Assembly: GCF_900167565.1 (NCBI RefSeq)
Contig: NZ_FUZV01000001.1
Coordinates: 1,240,001 to 1,304,000 of the forward strand
Origin: Pseudoxanthomonas indica
Lineage (GTDB): Bacteria; Pseudomonadota; Gammaproteobacteria; Xanthomonadales; Xanthomonadaceae
Length of the DNA: 64,000 nt
Direction of reading: 5' to 3'
Below are positions 57,350 through 64,000 of the stretch, piece after piece. The notes beneath the pieces were generated by a model that was not told the DNA's origin, searched no databases, and saw only the letters and a list, made by a program, of their open reading frames with translations. The stretch's first letter is position 1, and each line of letters starts with the position of its first letter. A program made the translations under genes and the position numbers.

Positions 57350-57871
57350 TCAGTTGTCCTCGGAAGCAAATCGAAGGTTGCTGGCAATCCGGCGCATCCA
57401 GCCAGCGCCATGGACAGGCCAGTTCTTTAACCGGGTCATAAAATCGATACGCGCTGCGTTGAAGCGAAGTACCAAGTCGTTGGCATCCGCCTCCCGGACA
57501 GCCTTGAGGGTAGCCGGCCCGATGAACCCATCGTCAGCTGCGCCAACGGCCCGTTGCAGCCAACGGGATGCCTGGGCGATGCCGCTGTTGACCGCCCCAT
57601 CCAGAAGTTGGAACGCCACGGCGTTCGGCAGCTTGGAACACTGAGCCCGGTCCCAGAAGTCACGCCGATAGATAGCCACTGCCTGGTCGCGCGTCAGATT
57701 GCGGATGTCGATCTGCGGATACGTGTTGGCAGCGATGCCGAATTTGGTTCCCTTGAGCTGACCGACGCCAACGGCTCCGCCCGTCCAGTTGCCCGGATCA
57801 CGGCGATCATCGGTGAAGCCCCCTTCGTGCGAGAGCAGCCGGTTGATGAAGGTGGGAAAGGAATCGGTCAC
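57350..57871 (-). CDS. GH108-type endolysin (N-acetylmuramidase)
   Basis: A 173-residue enzyme that cuts peptidoglycan. The catalytic motif HEGGFTDD (Glu16) and the core LLDGAVNSGIAQASRWLQ are GH108 features; the C-terminal part has the peptidoglycan-binding fold (DDGFIGPATLKAV). There is no signal peptide, so export needs the holin. It overlaps the upstream gene (ATGA). Confidence 0.93.
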   Translation of the reverse strand: MTDSFPTFINRLLSHEGGFTDDRRDPGNWTGGAVGVGQLKGTKFGIAANTYPQIDIRNLTRDQAVAIYRRDFWDRAQCSKLPNAVAFQLLDGAVNSGIAQASRWLQRAVGAADDGFIGPATLKAVREADANDLVLRFNAARIDFMTRLKNWPVHGAGWMRRIASNLRFASEDN

Positions 57872-58170
57872 GGGGTCTTTGTCGCCTGCTCAACGCGGTC
57901 AACGCGCTTTTCAAGTTCGTCCAGGCGGCGTACCGCCATCACGTCGAAACGGGTATTGAGGTCTCGCACATCGGACGCGATCGCGGTCGTCTTGCGCGAC
58001 TGTTGTGCCTGTTCTTCAGCCAGGCTGTCCTGCTTGGTCTCGATTGCCGAGAGCTGACGGGCACCCAGCCACGCAATCAGGCCCAGCAAGACGGGCGTGA
58101 TCAGTTGCACGACGAATCGTGCAAGCGTGTTCTCGGCGGCCTTTTCCAGCTTCATGTTTTGCTCGCTCAT
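57868..58170 (-). CDS. Membrane protein with coiled coil, first gene of the lysis block
   Basis: A 100-residue protein: one membrane helix (about 20-40) then a coiled coil (LDELEKRVDRVEQ). Such proteins precede endolysins in many phages and may help the holin. The precise role is unknown. Confidence 0.75.
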   Translation of the reverse strand: MSEQNMKLEKAAENTLARFVVQLITPVLLGLIAWLGARQLSAIETKQDSLAEEQAQQSRKTTAIASDVRDLNTRFDVMAVRRLDELEKRVDRVEQATKTP

Positions 58171-58189
58171 CGCCCCTGCTCGATGGAGT

Positions 58190-58241
58190 GAAAAAGGAAC
58201 TCGTCACCGCACGCGCCATCCCGGTCCCGCGTGCGGTGACG
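58190..58241 (-). terminator. Terminator between capsid and lysis genes
   Basis: A perfect 14-bp stem, CGTCACCGCACGCG (58202-58215) with 58228-58241, and a 12-base loop. In the direction of transcription the stem is followed by TTCCTTTTTC. It lies about 10 bases after the decoration-protein stop. Confidence 0.8.
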
Positions 58242-58249
58242 GTCCTGTC

Positions 58250-58627
58250 TTACGCCTTCGCCGCGTTGCCGGGCGTCAGCTTCACCGTGGCTGTGGTCTG
58301 GCCATCGCTGCCAGCGGCCCAAGCAACCGCGCCGCCGGTGATGTCACCGGTAGCCGGTGTCGCAGCGGAGTCATCGAACGCGCCAGCGCCGCTGTTGGCG
58401 CTGACGTCAAAGACGAGCTTCTCGCCCTGGACGAAAACCGCCGCAGAGACCTTCGGCACGGTAAATACGCCCTCCACCGCCACGCTTCCGGTTGCTCCGG
58501 CCGCGATCGCTGCGAGCACCACGCCGATGCAGTGCCCCAGCGCCACTACCTGTCCACTGACGACCGCGTTTCCGGTGCTGTTGGTCCAAGGGATAACGTC
58601 ACCCTTGCTCACGTAGTTCTTTGCCAT
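58250..58627 (-). CDS. Capsid decoration protein (DUF2190)
   Basis: A 125-residue beta-rich protein. VSKGDVIPWTNSTGNAVVSGQVV is the DUF2190 signature; members cement the phage capsid. It follows the capsid fusion gene and precedes a hairpin. Confidence 0.9.
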   Translation of the reverse strand: MAKNYVSKGDVIPWTNSTGNAVVSGQVVALGHCIGVVLAAIAAGATGSVAVEGVFTVPKVSAAVFVQGEKLVFDVSANSGAGAFDDSAATPATGDITGGAVAWAAGSDGQTTATVKLTPGNAAKA

Positions 58628-58690
58628 GTTCCTGTCCTCGATTCGTGCGAGGCCCGAAGACCGCGCTTGTTTGGAATGGGGCTTGCTGCC

Positions 58691-60952
58691 TTATGCGCCC
58701 GGGTTCTTGTTGATTCCGCGGAATCCGATCGCCGCGACGCCGTAGCGGTGAACAACCTTCCAGGACAGGCCATCCGTTCGGAAATTCTTCTCCTGTTCCA
58801 GCGTGGGTTCCTGCACGCCGTCCAAGAATGCAACCTCGAAAACGGGCTCAATGCCGGGCGCGGCGAGCATGTACCAGGCAGTGCCCGACAGGCGGACGGA
58901 ATCAATGACATCCGAGAAGATGCCGCGCACGACGTTCGGCTTGCGCTGATGCTTCTGGCTTTCATCGTTGTATTCCTGGGCGTTGATCTCGCGCGCAGTG
59001 CTGCCCAGCGAAAGCGGGCCCAGAAACAAGTCCGGAACGATGTCGAGGTAGTCATTGCCGCCGACATCCATCTGCTGGGCCATTTGCTGGCGCCCGGCAT
59101 CGATCAAGGAAATCGTCGGAGCACCACCTGTTCCGGCGATGTTCCCGTGGCTGGCATGGAACAGCGGGTTGCCATCGCTCATCGTCGGGCCGTTGCCGCT
59201 GTTCAAGGCGAACAGCGCGTACACGTCCTTCTCGATCGTCCGACCTGCGGCTTGGCCCAAGGCCTGCGTCGGGGTCGTGAAAGCGCCGAGGTCATCATTG
59301 ACCAACACTTCCGGGGTGATCTGCAGGATGCGACCACGGCGCTTGCCTTGGATGGTTTCCTTGGCGCCGTCCGACAAAACGCCATTCTCGTACTCACCGG
59401 CTTCGTTCACCGGCTTCAAGTCCGAGAACGAACCCATGTGGTAGCGGTTGTGGGGCCGGTAATCCGACAGCGTGCCCGTCGCGCAGAAGCGACGCCAGGT
59501 GAACGGCTGCGTACGGTAAGCGGCCAACAGCATCTTGTGGAGGGTGTTCTCCAGCAAGATCGGGAAGTCGCTGGTGGTTTGGGCTGCCAAGACCTGGGCG
59601 GCGATCTGGTCGCGCGTCATGCTGCGCGTATTGATGCCCGCGCGAATGAGGGAATCCTCGGCCAGACTGATCAACGAAGACCGCGCTGCGGGATTACCCT
59701 GGCGGGCTTCATCGGCTTCGCGACCAGAAAGATGGCCGGCGCGCGCCAGAATGCCCTGCACGGTCCGTGCCATCACGGCGTCGCGCTCATCGCGGCCCGC
59801 TTCAACGCGCGGACTGCCAGCGGCTGCAAGCGGGGAAGCGCCGTTGCCCATTCGGCCAAGCAAACGCGCCTGCGCCTGCTCGATGGTCATGCGCGGGTCG
59901 GCCAGGCAGTCCGCCTCGAGCTCCCGGATGCCGGGAATGTCATGGAACCCGGCAAACACGCCACGAAGGGCGGTGTTACGGGATTGGAGCGAAGCGATCA
60001 CGTCCTCGGTGCCGGTTGTCGCCGGGGACTGAGAAACGGGGGCTGCAGTGGCTTGCGCAGGCGGAGTGGCAGGAGCCGGCGCGCCATTGTTGCCCGCCTG
60101 CGCCAGGATCAGATGGCACTTTTGTTTCATGGTCGATTCCTCGAGATGGGCATAGATGGCCCGCTGGTGGCCCTCGCGGAGCGAGGCAAAGGCAGACGGC
60201 GTGGTCGTCGTCTGGATTCGGTGGCGCAACGTCTGGGCGAGCGGCGCGGGTGTGCTGGTGATGGCCTGCACATAGGAAAGAAGGGCCGCCGCTGCTACGG
60301 CATCACTGGTTGCCGCTTGCTCCGCTGCGATCACCTGATCAGCCAAGCCGGCGGCCACAGCCTCAGCAGCTGTGAACCAATGATCTTTGCGGTCGTTCAG
60401 CATCGCAGAAATGCTGGCAGGATCAGCCGCACGCGCAGCGTAGTTCGTCTGCATGGATGCGGCATACGTATCGAGGACGTCCGCGCGGTCACGAAGGTCC
60501 CCAGCAAAGCCCCAGGCGCCAGACTGGGGACCGTGCAGCATCATCATCGTATTCGCATGCATGCGGCGCGTAGCGCCAGCCATGACAATCAGCGACGCGA
60601 TGCTTGCCGCGATCCCATCGACCGTGACATTCACAGTCGCACGGTGCTGAGTGAGCGCGTTGTAGATGGCCAAACCATCAGTGACCACTCCACCGTCCGA
60701 GTTGACTCGAACGTTGATGGTGCTGGCATTGATCGCTGCCAACTTTTCGACGACGCTTGCGGCGGTGACGCCGTCGCCCCAGAAATAGTCTCCTATGGGA
60801 CCGTAGATCAGGAGCTCGGCCTCGCCAGCGTCGTTTGTGCTCAAGGCCAGTACTGACTTGCCGCGTGCCTCGGGCGCGACGGTGTCCAGATCGATGTTGT
60901 CGAGCGCGAAGATGGCGCCCAGGATGCAAATGCTCAGGGTGCTGCGTTTCAT
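58691..60952 (-). CDS. Prohead protease/major capsid protein fusion
   Basis: A 753-residue protein. Residues 1-240 form a ClpP-type protease (VDGIAASIASLIVMAG with Ser117; MMMLHGP with His140). Residues about 275-400 are Ala/Pro-rich with helices, like a scaffold. Residues about 400-753 form the capsid protein (TLHKMLLAAYRTQPF, YGVAAIGFRGINKNPGA). An in-frame ATG at 60130 with GAGGAA upstream would give a 479-residue scaffold-capsid product without the protease. The start overlaps the portal stop by four bases. Confidence 0.92.
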   Translation of the reverse strand: MKRSTLSICILGAIFALDNIDLDTVAPEARGKSVLALSTNDAGEAELLIYGPIGDYFWGDGVTAASVVEKLAAINASTINVRVNSDGGVVTDGLAIYNALTQHRATVNVTVDGIAASIASLIVMAGATRRMHANTMMMLHGPQSGAWGFAGDLRDRADVLDTYAASMQTNYAARAADPASISAMLNDRKDHWFTAAEAVAAGLADQVIAAEQAATSDAVAAAALLSYVQAITSTPAPLAQTLRHRIQTTTTPSAFASLREGHQRAIYAHLEESTMKQKCHLILAQAGNNGAPAPATPPAQATAAPVSQSPATTGTEDVIASLQSRNTALRGVFAGFHDIPGIRELEADCLADPRMTIEQAQARLLGRMGNGASPLAAAGSPRVEAGRDERDAVMARTVQGILARAGHLSGREADEARQGNPAARSSLISLAEDSLIRAGINTRSMTRDQIAAQVLAAQTTSDFPILLENTLHKMLLAAYRTQPFTWRRFCATGTLSDYRPHNRYHMGSFSDLKPVNEAGEYENGVLSDGAKETIQGKRRGRILQITPEVLVNDDLGAFTTPTQALGQAAGRTIEKDVYALFALNSGNGPTMSDGNPLFHASHGNIAGTGGAPTISLIDAGRQQMAQQMDVGGNDYLDIVPDLFLGPLSLGSTAREINAQEYNDESQKHQRKPNVVRGIFSDVIDSVRLSGTAWYMLAAPGIEPVFEVAFLDGVQEPTLEQEKNFRTDGLSWKVVHRYGVAAIGFRGINKNPGA

Positions 60953-62481
60953 TGAGTATCCTCGTCAGATGCTGATGTGGGCTTTGCCACCTGGTTCTGT
61001 TGGGCTGTGCCGCTGTCGGCAACCAAAGCCGGATCCGTGTCCAGCACGATTCCCAGTTCGCGTGCCCACCGGCGCTCATGCTCAATCTGCTCGAATGTGT
61101 CGTACATCCGACCACCGCGTTCCGCGATCACGGCGGTCGCGCTCTTGAATCCGGAGCGGACCATCGTTCGCAACGCTTGTGCTTCATGCACGGGGTTTAT
61201 CCAGGGCATTGGCGGCGGCAGGTAGTCGGCACTGGCCGCGCTCTGCGGCGTCACCCCTGGCGGCAAGATGAGTTCACCTGACGCCACCGCGATGTGCACG
61301 AATCTCTCGTATACCGGCCGGAGCATCTGAGAGACAAATTCGTACGCCAGCACGCCATAGGCGCCGTACTGTTCAACCAGCTCTTGTCGTTGCGCGCTGT
61401 AGGTCCCGTTGTAATTCTTCGCCAGCGTGGAGAAGGAAATGCGCATCGGAGCCGCGATGGCTCGCAGCTGACCGTTGCGATACGGTTCCAGATTGGGATT
61501 TGGCCGCTGCGAGTCGATCGATTTGACGTCCTCGCCAGACACCAGATTGTCGAACACCATTCCCGGCTGAAAGCGCATCCTTCGGTCGGCCTTGGGCGCG
61601 GTCTCCGGGTCATACATCGTCGGATCGCCCTTGATGATGACGGCGGCCATGCTCGCTGCGATCTTTGCAGCAATGCGCTCACTCTCTTCGTAGTCTTTGA
61701 GGTCTTCGATGCGAGTGAATGTGCTCGCCAAGATACTGATCCCGCGAACCTGGCCGATGCGATCGACTGTTCGAAGGTGACGGATTAGGTCGGCAGAAAC
61801 GCGCTTGGTTTCCGGGACGTATGAATCGGGGTCGCCTGGATGCTGCCGGTACACGTGATACGCCACCGGCCGGCCCCACGCATTGCGCTCGACGCCTTGG
61901 GTGATGCGCCGTGCCCTGTCATCAAGCTCGAGGGGCACGAGGTCTGGCTCCAGCAACTCGAGCGAGAACGGGACTGCAGAGCCGTGCTCGAGATACGGAA
62001 CGCTACCCCGCAGCTCCTGGACAAAGCATTCTCCATCTCTGAGCCAAGTTCGGCCGAGTAGCCTTTGGCAACTCGCCCAATCATGCATCCAGGTCACTTC
62101 GGGCCGCTTCGACCAAGCCGCATAGAGCGGCATAATCTGATCCACAACGCCCTCGAGGATGTTCCCTTCCGCGTCCCGCGGCGTCGGCACGACATTGATT
62201 CCGGCGGGACCGATGATGTTCTGGATCACCGAAGAGAGTCCGCCGCTGATGATGTCGTGGTTGCGGTCTAGATGACGCGCCTGGTTGCGGAGGCGCGTTC
62301 CGGTCATCTGCACAACATTGTTCCCGCTGCCCATCTCACGCGATTGACGGCGCAGGTGAGTCGTTTCCGCAGCCTCATAAGCTTGGCCATAGGCCATCGC
62401 GCGCATACGACTGCGCGCGCGCGCAGCTGCCCAACCAGGTGCAAGCTGCATGAGTACGCGATCGAACGCGCTAGGCTTCAT
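60949..62481 (-). CDS. Portal protein (lambda gpB-like)
   Basis: A 510-residue protein. The start at 62481 overlaps the gpW stop (ATGA). Blocks QARHLDRNHDIISGGLSSVIQ and RISFSTLAKNYNGTYSAQRQELVE are typical of lambda-type portals. It forms the DNA gate of the head. Confidence 0.93.
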   Translation of the reverse strand: MKPSAFDRVLMQLAPGWAAARARSRMRAMAYGQAYEAAETTHLRRQSREMGSGNNVVQMTGTRLRNQARHLDRNHDIISGGLSSVIQNIIGPAGINVVPTPRDAEGNILEGVVDQIMPLYAAWSKRPEVTWMHDWASCQRLLGRTWLRDGECFVQELRGSVPYLEHGSAVPFSLELLEPDLVPLELDDRARRITQGVERNAWGRPVAYHVYRQHPGDPDSYVPETKRVSADLIRHLRTVDRIGQVRGISILASTFTRIEDLKDYEESERIAAKIAASMAAVIIKGDPTMYDPETAPKADRRMRFQPGMVFDNLVSGEDVKSIDSQRPNPNLEPYRNGQLRAIAAPMRISFSTLAKNYNGTYSAQRQELVEQYGAYGVLAYEFVSQMLRPVYERFVHIAVASGELILPPGVTPQSAASADYLPPPMPWINPVHEAQALRTMVRSGFKSATAVIAERGGRMYDTFEQIEHERRWARELGIVLDTDPALVADSGTAQQNQVAKPTSASDEDTQ

Positions 62482-62729
62482 TCGATCCACCCCTGCCCTT
62501 CGCATCCGCCGGATCGACCGGAGAAGTCAGCGATAACGACACCGGGGGTTCCACCCGCTGCTGCCACGGCTTCGTTGGATGCTTTTCGGAGCCACTTATC
62601 CAACTCGCTGCTAATCCAACTGGCGTCCGCAAGGGTGAGAACGCGTTCGCCAAGGCGCACGGACTGGCCTTCGAGCACGCGTGTGTACGCGGACTTAAGG
62701 AGAGCGACTTGATCGGTGGCGAAGGACAT
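62478..62729 (-). CDS. gpW-like head-tail joining protein
   Basis: An 83-residue protein. The pattern MSFATDQVALLKSAYTRVLEG and LTLADASWISSELDKWL is typical of gpW, which joins head and tail. It comes just before the portal gene, as in lambda. Confidence 0.9.
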   Translation of the reverse strand: MSFATDQVALLKSAYTRVLEGQSVRLGERVLTLADASWISSELDKWLRKASNEAVAAAGGTPGVVIADFSGRSGGCEGQGWIE

Positions 62730-62750
62730 GGGACAGCATGCTGATAGGCC

Positions 62751-62784
62751 GAGTGCGGGAGTTCTTGGGGAAACTCCCGCACTC
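62751..62784. terminator. Hairpin between the Mor-like gene and gpW
   Basis: A perfect 13-bp stem: GAGTGCGGGAGTT (62751-62763) with 62772-62784; the loop is CTTGGGGA. It directly follows the stop of the Mor-like gene. No T-run follows, so it may be a regulatory structure. Confidence 0.6.
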
Positions 62785-63111
62785 CTAGCAGGCTGGCTGC
62801 GTCGGCTCGTCTAGCAGGCGGTAGAGTGTTCGGCGGTCGATCCGATACTTCTGGCAGAGCTTTCGGATGGACATTCCGGAGGCCATGTCAGCGCGAATCT
62901 GCTCGACTGGGTAGGTCACACCGGAAGGGATGTATAGGTCTTGAGACGGGTACTCTTCAACGAGGTAGGCCACCACCGCGTCGACGATGTGCCGAATGCT
63001 GTCTGTATCTGCGCGAAGTCGAAATGCAGCGGCTACGGTGAGCTCGTCGGCCAACTCATTCACCCTCGCCTTTTTTCTGGCCGTGTTCCGGCTCACAGGC
63101 GGGAACTCCAC
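62785..63111 (-). CDS. Mor-like helix-turn-helix protein
   Basis: A 108-residue protein. The C-terminal SVRKLCQKY-type helix (here SIRKLCQKYRIDRRTLYRLL) is a DNA-binding helix-turn-helix, and DLYIPSG resembles the strand in Mor/C activators of Mu-like phages. It lies between terminase and gpW, an unusual place. It could instead be a terminase small-subunit-like protein. It overlaps the terminase end by 19 bases. Confidence 0.65.
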   Translation of the reverse strand: MEFPPVSRNTARKKARVNELADELTVAAAFRLRADTDSIRHIVDAVVAYLVEEYPSQDLYIPSGVTYPVEQIRADMASGMSIRKLCQKYRIDRRTLYRLLDEPTQPAC

Positions 63112-64000
63112 CGATCCGAACCAAGGGCTTCCTCTTCCCGACTCGTGGGCAATGTTCCACGGGAATCCGCGACCTCCCCCACGGAACGAGTTGGGTGTGT
63201 TGTTTCACGGGAATCAGACACTGCTGGTGGAACCGCAGTAAATAGGTCGTCCTCAGGCTGCACCTGTGCCTCCAATTGGTCCCACCATTTCGCCCGCCGC
63301 GGCGACCAGAGGTCCAGCCGTTCTTCCAGCCAGATGGCGTAGGTGACGCAGTCTTTGACCTCCACGCGTTTGCGGTCGGGCGTCCATCGAGTAGCGGTGC
63401 CTCCGCGACCCCGAACCGTTGCGCGGGCCTCGCCCGCCAACTGCTTGAACCACTCGTCACTGCACTGGTTAGAAAAGTGGACGTAGCCTGGACCTGGCGC
63501 TACGACCTCAAGGCGCGCCTGGAAGCGGTCTTTCGCCAGGTTGGTGCCGACATGCCACAGAATGGGCCCATGCTTCTCACTCCGGCCGTTCCACTTGTAG
63601 CCCACCCTCGTGTTGCCATTGTCGATGCTGCGCTCGGTGCCGCTGGCCCCCTTGATCGCGTGGACGCGCAGGGCCTTGAGCTTGTGCGCGAACGCGTACA
63701 CGGCATCTGTATGGTGGCCGCCCGAGTCGATAGCGGTGGCGAAGATGCGTTGTGGCCGGCCGCATGCGTGGGTGTACTCCTGGGTTCGGAGAAATTCCTC
63801 CGTCTCATCCCAAACCTCTTGCTGTGCGGGATTTCCGAAGAACACGCGGTGATCGATCGTCCACATCTGACCGCCACGACCGAGGCCCCAAACGCCCAGC
63901 TCGATTCGATTGTCCTGGGTGTCGGCACCTGCGAGCAGGAGTAGGCAATCGCGAGGAATATGGCGGAGCGAGAAAGGTTCAGCCCTATTCTTGAGCTCTT
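63093..64000 (-). CDS. Terminase large subunit (5' part outside the window)
   Basis: The reading frame is open to the window edge, so at least 302 residues are visible. LLLAGADTQDNRIELGVWGLG is the nuclease-domain motif of gpA-type terminases (catalytic Asp), followed by WTIDHRVFFG. The protein cuts and packs phage DNA. The C-terminus holds a Ser/Thr/Arg-rich tail of about 60 residues. Confidence 0.92.
   Translation of the reverse strand, partial: ELKNRAEPFSLRHIPRDCLLLLAGADTQDNRIELGVWGLGRGGQMWTIDHRVFFGNPAQQEVWDETEEFLRTQEYTHACGRPQRIFATAIDSGGHHTDAVYAFAHKLKALRVHAIKGASGTERSIDNGNTRVGYKWNGRSEKHGPILWHVGTNLAKDRFQARLEVVAPGPGYVHFSNQCSDEWFKQLAGEARATVRGRGGTATRWTPDRKRVEVKDCVTYAIWLEERLDLWSPRRAKWWDQLEAQVQPEDDLFTAVPPAVSDSRETTHPTRSVGEVADSRGTLPTSREEEALGSDRWSSRL

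Larger units (their letters stand above)
37619..64000. mobile_element. Prophage integrated at dusA (left part; continues past the window)
   Basis: From the dusA 5' end to the window edge all genes are phage or cargo genes: integrase, cargo zone, and a long leftward late operon (terminase to tail fibre). Layout and proteins are of lambda-like long-tailed phage type: gpW, lambda-type portal, ClpP-type protease, G/GT frameshift, tape measure. Lower GC is visible in the integrase end and cargo zone. The other attachment site, repressor and replication genes lie outside the window. No broken structural gene is seen, so the prophage may be functional. Confidence 0.93.

Noticed and set aside
58097..60856. 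919-codon open frame on the + strand opposite the protease/capsid gene
   Set aside because: It is the reverse frame of a clear phage structural gene; composition and lack of motifs mark it as a GC-driven shadow.

Overview
The window is GC-rich chromosomal DNA from a gammaproteobacterium, most likely of the Xanthomonadaceae/Lysobacteraceae. That placement is an inference from gene content (tyrosine and tryptophan catabolism beside a three-gene 2-oxoacid dehydrogenase, an Mrp antiporter with fused A/B subunits, entericidin and CsbD genes) and from intergenic palindromic repeats typical of that family. No rRNA gene is present to confirm it. It splits into a chromosomal part (1 to about 37.6 kb) and the left part of a prophage (about 37.6 kb to the window end, where the terminase gene runs off).

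Chromosomal part. 1-3.3 kb: secreted SnoaL-like protein (partial), secreted glycoside hydrolase, Mpo1-like membrane protein, NAD-dependent epimerase. 3.4-9.4 kb: complete Mrp multisubunit cation/proton antiporter operon (A/B fused, C, D, E, F, G), convergent with a Ca2+/Na+ antiporter. 10.4-16.9 kb: tyrosine catabolism (hmgA, hppD) with a divergent MarR regulator and a 22-bp palindromic operator, a POT peptide transporter and tryptophan 2,3-dioxygenase. 17.2-20.9 kb: E1alpha, E1beta and E2 of a 2-oxoacid dehydrogenase; both interdomain linkers of the E2 gene contain repeat DNA translated in frame. 20.9-29 kb: VOC protein, metallo-beta-lactamase-fold hydrolase, trpS, lipoproteins, CsbD, two entericidin-type lipopeptides, arginase, membrane proteins. 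29-37.6 kb: tRNA-Thr(UGU), SPOR/coaX/birA operon, MtfA peptidase, PhoPQ-type two-component system, an amidinotransferase-fold enzyme and dusA.

Prophage. A tyrosine recombinase of the dusA-targeting type lies divergently against the 5' end of dusA. Next is a cargo zone (38.9-43.1 kb) of small genes, including a tight three-gene operon (TIGR04255-like protein, unknown protein, HNH nuclease) that looks like an undescribed defence or conflict module, and a DUF1508/HEPN-like pair. From 43.2 kb to the window end a leftward late operon encodes, in transcription order from the right: terminase, a Mor-like HTH protein, gpW, portal, a ClpP protease/major capsid fusion with an internal start, a capsid decoration protein, a hairpin, the lysis genes (coiled-coil membrane protein, GH108 endolysin, holin candidate, Rz, Rz1), connector and tail-completion proteins, tail tube, the tail chaperone pair with a T TTT TTT slippery site, tape measure, tail-tip proteins, a hub with an inserted fibre-type domain, and two fibre proteins. 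It is a lambda-like siphovirus layout with lysis genes in the middle of the structural operon. The immunity and replication region and the other attachment site lie outside the window.

Protein family names rest on recognition of sequence motifs only; no search was run. Many start codons were moved inward from the longest open frame on the basis of ribosome-binding sites, 1-11 nt overlaps with the preceding stop, or family N-termini.
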